From: Hippophae tibetana
Taxonomy: Eukaryota; Streptophyta; Magnoliopsida; Rosales; Elaeagnaceae
Reading direction: 5' to 3'
NCBI GenBank assembly: GCA_037013495.1
Contig: CM072810.1
Span: 111,817,398-111,881,397 of the forward strand
Length of the DNA stretch: 64,000 nt
The position numbers were made by a program, and so were the translations under genes. Below are positions 22,810 to 34,961 of the stretch, in pieces (position 1 is the first letter of the stretch; each line of letters opens with the position of its first letter). The notes below the pieces were generated by a model. It made no database searches. It was not told the DNA's origin and saw only the letters and a program-made list of their open reading frames with translations.

Positions 22810-25800
22810 TATAGGTTGCTTGCAAGTTTTACATTTTTGTGGAAGACCCTTCTTCCATTAGTTGGTTCATGCCGCCTAACTGAAAATTAAGTGCATGTAC
22901 TAGTTTGTATGTGAATCGAAATCAAAGATCGAAAATTCAAGCCAGTTGATTTAGGATAGAATGTCATAATGTTACATATAAAGCATATATGGAAGATGAT
23001 TTAGTGGAAAAATTGGATCCTGGCCAGCCAGCAAGAGGAAGCAATCATTAACATAACTTGTGAAGAAGATGCAGGAAAAGAATTTAATAGTACTGTTTGT
23101 TTCCAAGTTTAACTGGAAGGAGAGTCATGCAATTTAGTCTTGATTAGTGTTGATGCTAGCTGATTCAAGTGTGTGTAAATAATTTAGATTTTGTTTTCTT
23201 TCTTTATTTCTCAAGAACTATAGTAGATTGTAAAAAATTATTATTAATAAAAAGTTTAGCATTGAACTAGAGTAACAGGATTACTTATGGCTATGCAAAC
23301 CACAGGTTTATTGGAGAGAAATCAAATGGAGATTGAGTGCTTGGAGATTACATCTTCTCTATTAGTTTTCAGTTTTCACTTCCAACATTTTATCAGAAAC
23401 CTATTGAAGGAATACAATTTTGTATTCTTTCCTGTTTTGTCAAATATTGTGTCGTAATTTGTATAGAAGTAGAAATGTACAATCTTGTGATAGTTCTTTA
23501 TATCACAAATTTGTGAGGATTGTCGGTTTGTGATTAGTTCTTCAATTATTTAACATTGGTAAATTAAAAAAATCATGTGGGGCTACATAAGAGTTAATCA
23601 AATCTTAATACATCATTTGTAATTATCGCAAACTTGTGATATATAGTATTGCTATTCCCTTCTTTAATACAATTATCGTTCCAGGATTTGTTCTCTGCAG
23701 TTGCTCACCATATGTCTCCAGTTTAGGGTATTGATCAGTATGAGTTCAATGTATCAATTCTTCAGCCTTTTTCTTTGCGTCATTGACCACTCGTTTAGTT
23801 CTCTACATTGAATTTTTCCATCATCACAAATTTTCCATTTGGTTCATTCACAGATAAATCTAACAAAGTTCTCAACTATAAATGTGCTACATATCTATTT
23901 ATTTAATCCATGGTTACTTCTACAATTGTGACATTTGTAAACCATAGAACATGGAGTTACAAACTGTTTTCTTGTATTCAAATCCCATATGTGGGGTTGG
24001 TATCTTTGAATTATCTCCATTCTTGTTTGGTATCCTTTTTAATCCCTATTTTTAATTGGGACACCTAAAATATTCTTATTTAAATTAATGGTACATATTT
24101 TGGTCAATTTAAACAGTAACGATATTTTTGAATTATTCCAATTCATTGAATTTACTATTAAAATTGACTAAATTATGTATCATTAATCTAAATAGAGATA
24201 TGTAATGTGTTATAATTAAGAATAAAAGTAAAAAAAATGATACCAAAATAAAAATAAAGGTAGTTAAAAGGTAATAATTTTTCTATTTACTATCATTATT
24301 TTTGCATAATACTTGAATTCTTCCTGAAACATTCCTCTTAAATTTCATTTCTCTTCAATGCCTCGAACCATATAGTTTAATGGCAATTCTCAATACCTCA
24401 ATATCTTCAAATACCGTACTCAAGCTCCATTCTACGTTGTTTTTGCTTATCTCGCCCTTCTTGAATATATAAATATCATCTTTATAATCTTCTTACACCA
24501 CCTAATTTTCCATGTCTACTTCCATTGCCCCATCTTCCTCGAATGCTCCATATTCATTGTCCGAAGGAGGTAACACATTAATCATCTTATTAGAACTCAA
24601 TGATATGCACTCGGCCAAATGTTTTGCACACCATCCCTTATAATTTTCAAACCGATATTGTCATAGCTCGTAGGAATTCCAAGTAAATATTAAGTTTTCA
24701 AAGTTTAATCCCAAGTATATAGCTAACTCTTTTAATCTCCACAGATTCATTTTCTCCACATTACAATAGTCAAAAAAGTCTACCTACCTTCATATACTAT
24801 ATCATTATCTGTTTGTTCCACAAAATATCCATTAGCCTGCAACTTCATACTAAAATAATTGTCTTCAGGGTTTGATTTATATTTTAAGACAAATAGTAGT
24901 CAATAAGTTATCCAATTAAAAGAATTAAAAAAAACAAAAAAGAGCTGAGAGCATTTACAAACAGCACATTCAATTTGACCACAAACTTTGCACCAAAAAA
25001 TTACTAAAAAAATTGAAGCTTCTAACAATGGGAAACGAGAATCACATGTGCAGTTGGTTTCACTTCACGCTTGTGATGGGCAAGGTCCCGTGTTCGCTTC
25101 TCACCAAAAGTGTCTTGGGATACTTGCTTAATAATAATAATAATAATAATAACGTGTTACATGTGTTTGTTTCGTGTTGATCATGTTCTTGTCTTCCTGT
25201 CCAAATTCACATAATTTTTACTATTATAAAAAAAATTAACTATTTTTATCAATTTATTTATTTATAATGATAAAAAAACTCAATATCTTTACAAACATAA
25301 AATAATTAATAGTTATTTTTAATTAAAACACAATTGGCATTTTGGGTTTGTATACCATGTAAAAGTTAGAAGAATCTTACCGTATAATGGTGCTAGTCGA
25401 ACTCTTCAACATTCTGTGACATTATTCCACTTACAGAGCAATTCTCCTTTCAATAGCATTTGTGAGCAATAGACGAAAAGGTAGATGTATATCCCCTGCA
25501 CTATTGATGGGGTGAACGACAGATGAAGAAATTTGCCCAAAGGTAAAAGGATGGAATTTAGGTTTCAGGTTTTCACTTGAAAATATGACAGAAACACGAA
25601 GTGAAGATGATGTAGTCTGTTGTTTTATCATAATGCCCCCTTTACCCTTAAATAATCATACATTTTTTTTGTATTTTATAATTTTAATAATAAAATATTT
25701 CTAAATAAGTCAAATAATACTCACTTTTCATAAACAAATCAACCTAAAAGCACATTTTATAAACAAGGAAACAGACTAAATAACTTAAATGAGGGGACTT

Positions 25801-25995
25801 AGTGACCCTTTCCCAATATAAAAAGGTTTATCTTTCAGCAACTATATATATATATAATTATCCAATTGAATAAATCAATTTTAGTACTAAGTATTGGAAT
25901 CACGTCAACCAATTCAGCAAGTATCTAGGTTTCCCCACTTATCCTTGCATGTATATAACATAACTAGTGGAGAATTCTTGCACTTGACGTTTAAA
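22810..25995. other. Intergenic region downstream of the receptor kinase
   Basis: The first several hundred bases are probably the kinase 3' UTR. Beyond that no complete gene is seen. At about 24500-24790 the minus strand has a stretch of sense-like codons ending in an acidic segment (P-P-S-D-N-E-Y-G-A-F-E-E-D-G-A-M-E), interrupted by a stop. It may be a coding relic that I cannot identify. A tRNA-like SINE candidate lies at 25032-25151. Confidence 0.45.
25032..25151 (+). mobile_element. Possible tRNA-derived SINE
   Basis: A compact, less A+T-rich block has an A-box-like tgtgcagttgg (25047-25057) and, about 33 bases on, a B-box-like gtgttcgcttc (25090-25100). After a short body it ends in a (TAA)n tail (about 25129-25151). 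That order of Pol III boxes, body and simple tail is the plan of a plant SINE. No target-site duplication is clear, and the family is not recognised. Confidence 0.4.
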
Positions 25996-26248
25996 TCAGG
26001 CCTTTCTTAACCTTTTAAGTCTGTCAAGAGCACCAAAGCAGCTATTGTTCTCCTCCTTTCTCTTTTGAGACTGATATACCTGATTAAGACTTGCAGAAAC
26101 AGATCCATTCATTCCACACAAATCTCGGTAGGTATCTTCATTTCCATTTTGTACCTCAAACTGCTGCCATTTCATCCAGAAATCCTCATCAGATCTTTGA
26201 TCTAAAGTATGTGCTGCATAAACATATGTAGCACGAACACGATCAATC
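25996..26248 (-). pseudogene. SYF1: SYF1-like splicing-factor gene copy, C-terminal part
   Basis: Read on the minus strand from 26248, this block encodes I-D-R-V-R-A-T-Y-V-Y-A-A, then S-D-E-D-F-W-M-K-W-Q-Q-F-E-V-Q, then N-E-D-T-Y-R-D, ending L-G-type tail G-A-L-D-R-L-K-R-L-R-K-A and stop at 25998-25996. This is the last HAT-repeat region and C-terminus of SYF1 (XAB2 in animals), a scaffold of the Prp19-associated spliceosome complex. Compared with what I recall of the family, the acidic segment between the last helix and the tail is missing. The block is separated from the rest of the gene copy by the copia element at 26249-31454, which inserted into this exon. Confidence 0.85.
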
Positions 26249-26624
26249 TGTTGGTTTGTAAACTTGTTTATAAGTCCAAAGAAATCAAAAACAAATTTTC
26301 AAATATTTTAATCCATTTGAAGTCCAGCTCGTGGAAGCTTCTATGGTGATGATCTGGATTAATAAGGATACAACTCATGGTTGGTGGGAAGAAGAAAAAT
26401 CAATGGGTTAGGTAAGAAGATAAGTGTATGGTTTAGATTATTTTGGTAGATTTATATTATATGGCTTAAATTTATTAGTTGTTTCTATAAATACCTTTCA
26501 GCAGCAATGTAATAATCAAGTTAAAGAAATCAGAAACAAAAATTCAATAATTTCTAAGTATTTTTGGAAAATTGTTCTTGAGTGTTCTTAAGTTTTCAGA
26601 GTTTTGATCCATAATTTTCTAACA
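26249..26624 (+). repeat. 5' LTR of copia 1
   Basis: 376 bases starting TGTTGG and ending TAACA, matched to the 3' LTR of exactly the same length. Confidence 0.95.
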
Positions 26625-26627
26625 AAG

Positions 26628-26640
26628 TGGTATCAGAGCT
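26628..26640 (+). other. Primer-binding site of copia 1
   Basis: TGGTATCAGAGCT, four bases after the 5' LTR, matches the 3' end complement of initiator tRNA-Met, the usual copia primer. Confidence 0.9.
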
Positions 26641-29600
26641 GTAGTTGGAAATATAAATATACACTATTGTATATCAAATCGAATCTCTCGACGAGACAAA
26701 TCCGACACCGCAAGAATCATCCTGATTGGAGTTCGGACGCGCCTCCACGATCCTCCGGAAGTTTCTGCCAGAAAGTGAGTTAACTCACTGAGTCAGCCAA
26801 GTTGACCGAGCTGCTGATCGAGCCGCCAAGCCATTTGAGCGAGCCGTCGAGCCGAGTTGACCGAGCCGCCGAAACAGTTGACCAACAGTTGACTTTGATC
26901 GTTGACAAAAAATCAGATTTTCCCGGAGTTCCTCCTAAGGTTTTTTGACGTTCTGAATCCATCTGTGCAATCAGAATTTACAAATTCTCACTATATTGAG
27001 AATTATGTCAAGTGGAGATATGTCATCGTTTCAAGTCCCGACACTCAACAACGATAACTATGATAATTGGAGTATCAAGATGAAGGCTCTTTTGGGTGCA
27101 CATGATGTGTGGGAAGTTGTAGAAAAAGGCTTAAGTGAGCCAGATGATGAAACTACTCTAACGCAAGTGCAAAAAGAATCTTTGAAGGATTTGAGAAAGA
27201 GAGACAAGAAAGCCCTCTTTCTTATCTATCAAGCCTTAAATGATGATGGGTTTGAGAAAATTTCAGATGCAACATCTTCCAAAGCAGCGTGGAATAAGTT
27301 TCAAATTTCTTTCAAAGGAGCCGAGAAAGTGAGGAAGGTTCGTCTCCAAACACTAAGAGGTGATTTTGAATCTCTACATATGAAAGCTTCTGAATCTATT
27401 TCTGATTATTTCTCGAGAGTCGTAGTTGTATCTAATCAATTAAAAAGAAACGGTGAGATGTTGGGAGATGTTAGAATAATGGAAAAGATACTTCATTCAT
27501 TAGATTCCAAATTCGAACACATCGTCGTGACGATTGAGGAAACAAAAGATTTGGAAGAAATGACCATTGATGAACTCAATGGGTCATTACAAGCATATGA
27601 ATAAAAGCATAAGAAGAAGCAAGGGATCACTGAGCAACTCTTCAAGATGTAATTCAAAGATAAGCATGAAAGCCAAGGCAATGACAGAAACCAACGTGAC
27701 CGAGGTAGAGGTAAAGGTCGTGGACGAGGTGGAAGCCACGATCGTGGACGAGGTTGGAATTACAACAACAATTCCTACAACTTTGAGAGAGCAGAAAGCT
27801 CAACACAAATTCGAGGAAGAGTTAATATGAACTCAATGTATGACAAATCTCAAGTTCAATGTTATAATTGTCAAAAATTTGGACATTATGCTTCAGAATA
27901 TAGAACTCTCAATAATAGAGTAGATGAGAAAATCAACTACATAGAGGAGAAGACCGATGAGAAATAAACTCTTTTTCTAGCACGGAAGGAGGGTGATAAT
28001 AGTCAACCAAATGCCTGTTATCTTGACAGCGGTGCAAACAACCATATGTTTGGAAGGAAAGACATGTTCGTGGAACTAGATGAGTTAGTAAGTGGAAATG
28101 TCTCATTTGGAGATGATTCAAACGTAGCAGTGAAAGGAAGAGGTAACATTCTTATTCGTTTGAAAGATGGGCAACATCAATTTATTTCCAATGTTTACTA
28201 TGTCCCAAATATGAAAAGTAACATCTTAAGTTTAGGAAAATTGTTAGAGAAAGGTTATGATATTCATATGAAGGATTATAATCTTTCTATAAAAGATGAT
28301 AAGAATAACCTCATTGCTAACGTACCGATGTCAAAGAATAGAATGTTCTTGATCAACATTCAAAATGACATTGCAAAGTGTCTGAAAGCTTGCTATAAAG
28401 ATGCATCGTGGCTATGGCATCTTCGATTTGGACATCTCAATTTTGGAGGATTGGAGTTGTTGTCTAAGAAGAAGATGGTGAAGGGACTACCTTGCATTAA
28501 CCATCCTGATCAACTTTGTGAAGGGTGCCTACTCGAAAATCAATTCCGAAAAAGCTTTCCAAAGGAGTCAAACTCAAGAGCCAAGAATCCACTGGAGCTA
28601 ATCCATACTGATGTGTGCGGACCAATCAAGCCTAGCTCTCTCAGTAACAGTAACTATTTTCTTCTTTTTATGATGATTTTTCAAGAAAAACTTGGGTATA
28701 TTTCTTGAAACAGAAATCAGAAGTTTTTGAAGTATTCAAAAGGTTCAAAGCTACAGTGGAGAGAGAAAGCGGTAGAAAAATCAAAGTCATAAGATCAGAC
28801 CGAGGTGGAGAATTTACATCCAAGGAGTTTCAAGAGTTCTGTGAAGCAAATGGAATTCATAGATCTTTAACAGTGCCAAGATCCCCCCAACAGAATGGTA
28901 TAGCTGAAAGAAAGAACCGAACAATCCTTAATATGGCACGAAGCATGCTCAAAAGTAAGAAACTACCCAAAGAGTTTTAGGCAGAAGCAGTAGCATGTGC
29001 AATTTACTTGTCAAACCGATCTCCAACAAGAAGTGTATGGGGAAAGACACCGCAAAAGGCATGGAGTGGAAGAAAGCTTGGTATTTCCCACCTAAGAGTC
29101 TTTGGAAGTATAGCCCATGTTCATGTACCGGATGAGAGAAGAACGAAACTTGATGATAAAAGCGAGAGTTTTATCTTCATCGGTTATGATGCTAATTCAA
29201 AGGGCTATAAATTGTACAACCCACACAATAAGAAGATTGTGATTAGTCGAGATGTGGTATTCGACGAAGAAGGAGAATGGGATTTTAACTCTCATGCAGA
29301 TAAATTCAATTTCTTTCCTCAGTTTAAAGAAGATGAGCAGACAATGAGGGAGAAATCTGTAGAAATTCAACAAGAGCTAACGACTTCACCTACTTCACCA
29401 ATGCCAACCACTCATGAAGATCCGTCATCATCTTCAAGTGGAAGTGAAAGAGCCGTGACACGTACACGAAATCTCCAAGATCTTTATGAGGTAACATAAC
29501 GACAAGATAATCTTACCTTATTTTGTCTCTTTGCTGATTGTGAACCAGTGAGCTTTCAAGAAGTTGTACAAGAGAAGAAGTGGATAGATGCGATGGATGA

Positions 29601-31078
29601 AGAAATCAATGCAATAGAGAAGAACGACACATGGGAACATGTTTTACTTCCCAAAGGGAATAAGGCAATAGGTGTCAAATGGGTGTACAAGACAAAGAGG
29701 AATGCTAAGGGAGAGATTGAAAGACACAAGGCGAGGCTAGTAGCAAAAGGATATAGTCAAAAGGCTAGAGTTGACTATGATGAGGTATTTTCTCATGTTG
29801 CTCGATTAGAAACTATAAGACTAATCATTTCTTTCGTAGCTCAAAATAAGTGGAAGATACATCAAATGGATGTAAAATCTACTTTTCTAAACGGAGTCCT
29901 TGAAGAAGAAGTCTACATTAAGCAACCATCAGGCTATGAAGCAAAAGGTCACAAAGACAAGGTATTGAAGTTGAAGAAAACTCTTTATGGGTTAAAGCAA
30001 GCACCAAGAGCATGGAATAACCGCATCGATAAGTACTTTCTGGAGAACAACTTCACCAAGTGTCCCTATGAATATTCACTCTACGTCAAGATTGAAGATG
30101 ACGATATTCTAATCGTTTGTCTATACGTAGATGATCTCATCTTCACTGGAAGTAATCCGAAGCTATTTGAAGATTTTAAGAAGGTGATGACCCGAGAGTT
30201 TGAAATGACAGATATCGGGTTAATGGCATACTACCTTGGAATTGAAGTAAAGCAAAAGGAAGAAGACATTTTCATCTCTCAAGAAAGCTATGCAAAGGAG
30301 ATACTAAAGAAGTTCAAGATGAACGATTGCAAGCCGATCAACACACCAGTGGAATGTGGAATCAAACTATCCAAGCATGAAGATGGTGAAAATATGGATC
30401 CAACATTTTTCAAAAGTTTAGTTGGAAGTCTGCGTTATCTCACGTGCACAAGGGCTGACATCTTGTATGCCGTTGGATTGATTAGCCGCTATATGGAGAA
30501 ACCGACAATCACCCATTTCAAAGCTGCAAAAAGAATCCTACGCTATCTAAAAGGTACAATTAATTTTAGCTTGTTCTATTCAGCTTCTAATGATTACAAG
30601 CTTGTTGGATATAGTGATAGCGATTTTGGTGGAGATATAGACGATCGAAAAAGCACTTCCGGATTTGTGTTTTTCATGGGAAATATTGCTTTTACATGGA
30701 TGTCGAAAAAGCAACCGATTATCACCTTGTCTAGTTGTGAAGCAGAATATGTAGCAGCTACCTCATGTGTTTGTCATGCAATTTGGCTAAGAAACTTGTG
30801 AAAGGAGCTAAGTTTGACACAAGAAGAGCCAACCAAAATTTGTGTCGATAACATGCCAACCATTGCCTTAGCCAAAAATCTTGTTTTTCATGATCGAAGC
30901 AAACACATAGATACTCGATATCATTACATCAGGGAGTGCATCACAAGAAAGGATGTACAACTCGAGTATGTAAAATCACAAGATCAAATTGCCAACATCT
31001 TCACTAAACCGCTCAAGCAAGAAGACTTTGTCAGATTGAGAAATTTGCTCGGTATCATAAAACAAGTTTAAGGGGGAG

Positions 31079-31454
31079 TGTTGGTTTGTAAACTTGTTTA
31101 CAAGCCCAAAGAAATCAAAAACAAACTTTGAAATATTCTAGCCCATTTGAAGTCCAGATCGTGAAAGCTTCTATGGTGATGATCTGGATTGATAAGGATA
31201 CAGCTCATGGTTGGTGGGAAGAAGAAAAATTAATGGGTTAGGTAAGAAGATAAGTGTATGGTTTAGATTGTTTTGGTAGGTTTATATTGTATGACTTAGA
31301 TTTATTAGTTGTTTCTATAAATACCTTTCAGTAGCAATGTAATAATCAAGTTAAAGAAATCAGAAACAAAAATTCAATAATTTCTGAGTGTTTCTGGAAA
31401 ATTGTTCTTGAGTGTTCTTGAGTGTTCAGAGTTTTGATCCATAATTTTCCAACA
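31079..31454 (+). repeat. 3' LTR of copia 1, preceded by purine tract
   Basis: 376 bases, TG...CA ends, directly after the polypurine tract (aagggggag, 31070-31078). It is followed by the CAATC target copy. Confidence 0.95.
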
Positions 31455-31459
31455 CAATC

Positions 31460-32259
31460 TCCCCCAAACTCATTTCAAGTAAATTTTCTTCATCATATCC
31501 TCATCAAGATGACCAGATTCTATTGCTTCATCGTATATCTCTCTCATTTTGGATACTCCAAATATCTTAACTACACTAGCAATCCATATTTCATACATGC
31601 CCAATTTCCCATGTTGTGGTACAGTCTCAGTTGCTTCTTTATAGACTTTCATGGCTCCTTTTGCTAGACCATAATCCTCTTCCAGCTTAGCATATGGAAG
31701 GTACAAATTCTTTTTAGCATTAGCGGGGACTTGATGTCACATCACAACAATATAATAATTAGTACAAATTTAAATATATTGCAAATTTTTAATTACAATT
31801 TGTAAAGAAAAAGAAAGCATTTAGCATACATATTCGATAGCATTCTCGAGTAGTTCCCATGCACGCTCCAATTTTAGAGTTCCTGTATATCTGCACAAAT
31901 TTGGAGATGTATGTCACTTATATATCCTTCACATGGGGTAGATGTATCTTTACACCTCTTTCATACACCTTGAATGCGTGTTAAAAGTGTTTGTGTTCAT
32001 GAATCAATCAAACACTATAATTTGTAAACCCCTTAAAAACTAAATTTCCAAAGAAACAAGGGAAATCTATAGAAAGAATGATGATACATACCTCCAAAAG
32101 CAATGTATAATTCAACATAATTATAGGTGTACCGATTCTTAAATCCAATATCTTCTCATAGGCTTCCCTTCTCGACCCTAAATTACCAACACTCTCCTCC
32201 AAATCCAAATAAAATGTCCAAAGTTTCAAAGAACTTTGCAGCTTCATCTGAATTGATTC
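31460..32259 (-). pseudogene. SYF1: SYF1-like splicing-factor gene copy, middle part
   Basis: Four minus-strand blocks match consecutive SYF1 HAT repeats and are separated by short introns. They are: about 32259-32093 (S-L-K-L-W-T-F-Y-L-D-L-E-E-S), 31990-31931 (K-V-Y-E-R-G-V-K-I then P-H-V-K-D-I), 31891-31830 (T-G-T-L-K-L-E-R-A-W-E-L-L) and about 31740-31460 (Y-A-K-L-E-E-D-Y-G-L-A-K, then M-Y-E-I-W-I-A). Kept introns show that this is a duplicated gene copy, not a processed cDNA copy. A one-base frame shift lies between the D-E-D-M-M-K-K and M-S-L-G-E-I-D segments, so the copy is broken independently of the insertions. The low end abuts copia 1 and the high end abuts copia 2. Confidence 0.85.
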
Positions 32260-32701
32260 TGTTGTGGGCGGAAGCAATAAATAGCAGTATTTGATCAAAG
32301 TGATAAAATGAACACAGAATTTACGTGGTTCGATAATTCGCCTAGGTCCACGGGAGGCAGCATATATTATTTGAACTGAGTAGGAAATATATAGAATACA
32401 GATACAGATTTCCTCACTAATAATATCTCTTAAGTGTTTCCCTAAACTCATAGAAAACTCTCAAACTCACACGTATTTTCTCTCTTTGAGTTTGCTTATG
32501 CTCTCTCTGATTTTTGCCTTGTTCTTCAATGCAAGAACTCTTCCCTATTTATAGATGAAACAAGGCTCTCTTTCCCTAAATTGTGCCATAATTTAAGCCT
32601 TAAATTAGGCCACTAATTTCCTTAAATCATGCCACAAATTAGGCCACTAATTTCCCTAAATTAAGCCACTAATTTGTTACTTTTAGAACCAATATTCAAC
32701 A
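32260..32701 (-). repeat. 3' LTR of copia 2
   Basis: 442 bases. Read on the minus strand it starts TGTTGAATATTGG, just after the purine tract aaggtggaga, and ends CCCACAACA. Next in that orientation is the SYF1-like exon. Confidence 0.9.
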
Positions 32702-34961
32702 ATCTCCACCTTGGCAAAAAAGTTCATAACGTTGCCTCTAAATGTGCCCTAGGCACTCTAAGCTCGAGAGATGTTGATCAAGTTCAAGCAGTGTTGAAAC
32801 TTGATCCATGTAACCACCTTTGTAAGTATATTTGCAGGGTTATCTACAGTTTCAACTTTCTAGAATATAACATTCCCTTCATCGACGATTTCTCGAACAA
32901 AATGAAATCGAACATCGATGTGCTTGGTGCGACCATGATGAACTTGGTTCTTTGCCAAACAAATGGCACTCTGGCTGTCGTAGAAAACCTCCATGTTCTT
33001 CTGAACAATACCCAAATCCTTAGTCAACCCGAGAAGTCATAGAGCTTCTTTGAATGCTTCTATTACAACCATATACTTTGCCTCTGTAGTAGACAAAACT
33101 ACAATTGACTGCAATGTTGATCTCCAACAAACTAGTCCTCCTACCATTGTGAACACATAACCAGTTGTAGATCGACGCTTATCCAGATCTCCAGCATAGT
33201 CAGAATCCACATATCCAACTAGGTGTTTGCCTTCAGTCTTGTCTCTTTCAAACTTCAAACCAATATCCACAGTACCATAGATGTACCGTAGAATCCACTT
33301 CACTACTTGCCAGTGTCCTTTACCAGGATTATGCATGTACCGACTCACCATACTAACAATGTGAGAAATATTAGGTCTGGTGCAAACCATTGCATGCATC
33401 AAGGCACCAACAACATTTTCATATGGAACACGTTCCATTTGCTTCTTCTCATCGGTGGTGCTAGGTGACATCAATGCACTCAACTGAAAGTGAGGAGCAA
33501 GCGGTGTACTTACTGGTTTGGTTTTTTCATCAATGTCAAACCTTTGTAGTACTTTCTTCAGATACTGAGTCTGTGTCAGACAGACTATACTTGCAACACT
33601 ATCTCTTGTGATTTCCATCGCAAGAATTTTCTTAGCTTCTCCAAGATCTTTCATTTCAAATTCTGAACTCAATAGAGTGTTCAATCTGTCGATCTCCATC
33701 TTGCTCTTAGATGCAATCAACATATCATCAACATATAAGAGCAAATAAATGAAGGTACCGTCTTGGATTTTTCGAAAGTATACACAGTGATCAAACTGAC
33801 TGCGTGTGTACTTCTGCTCTCTAATGAAGTTATCAAAGCATTTGTACCATTGTCGCAGTGATTGCTTCAAACCGTAAATTGACTTGCTCAGCTTGCAAGC
33901 CCAATTCTCTCGTCCTGGAATTTTGAAGCCATCCGGTTGAGACATGTAAATTTCTTCGTTCAAAGTACCATGGAGAAAAGCTATTTTGACATCTAGTTGA
34001 GCTAACTCGAGATCAAACTGTGCTACCAAAGCCAATAGTATCTGAATAGATGAATGCTTAACAACAGGTGAGAATACCTCATTATAGTTTATTCCTTCTT
34101 TCTGAGCATAGCCTTTTGCTACCAGTCTAGCTTTGTATCTAATGTTTTTTTTACCAGAAACACCTTCCTTCTTGGCATAAACCCATTTGCAGCCAATAGT
34201 TTTATTTCCTTTGGGAAGTTGAACCAAATCCCAAGTCTGATTCTGGTGTAGAGACTTCATCTCTTCATCCATTGCCATCTTCCACTTCATACTATCAACT
34301 TTTTACACGACTTCTCTGTAATTGCATGAGACATCATCATCAATTACTAGAAGTGCGAATGCTACCATGTCTATGTATCTGGTAGGCTTTCTAATCTCCA
34401 ATCTCGGTCGAGTAGTGGTAATAGATTCTCGCTGTTGATTGATCGGTGGTGATGGTGAGAGAACCTCCACCTCAACTGAGATCTCTTCTTGATCATCAAT
34501 TTCATCTTCACTATGATCTTTAATCGGTGCAATCTTTTCTGGATCTTCCGAAGTCTCAAGCATCACCTTAGAAAGAGTATTTGGTCTTTCATTCTCTTTC
34601 TCTGAATTTGTCTGTCTCAGCATCACAGACTCGTCGAATGTAACATCTCGACTTAAGACGATATTTTTGGATTTACCACACCGAAGTCAAAATCCTTTAA
34701 CTCCTTCCTTAAAGCCCAAGAAAACAGCTTTCTTTGCTCTATGATCTAATTTGGATTCACTAACATGAAAATATGATGGACATCCAAATATTCGCAATGA
34801 ATCATAATCAGTAGCAGGTTGTCCAGATCATACCTCTTTAGGAGTTTTCCCATCTAATGCAGTTGCAGGAAGTCTGTTGACTATATGAGTTGCATATGAC
34901 AAAGCCTCACCCCAAAAACTTGATGAGCGAAAACCGCCATCGCCGATTCTTGCCAATACTT

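Larger units (their letters stand above)
26249..31454 (+). mobile_element. Ty1/copia LTR retrotransposon (copia 1), fossil
   Basis: A 5.2-kb element with both LTRs, a tRNA-Met-type primer-binding site, a purine-rich tract and a 5-bp target duplication (CAATC at 26244-26248 and 31455-31459). Parts run in copia order on the plus strand: gag (from about 27000, UBN2-type), zinc knuckle (near 27860), protease (D-S-G-A near 28025), integrase (about 28390-29330), reverse transcriptase (L-Y-V-D-D-L near 30122) and RNase H (S-C-E-A-E-Y near 30735, continuing to 31071). The coding region is broken in about half a dozen places. The LTRs differ at about 24 of 376 positions (6 percent), nearly all transitions, which suggests an insertion a few million years old. 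It sits inside an exon of the SYF1-like copy, in the opposite orientation. Confidence 0.95.
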
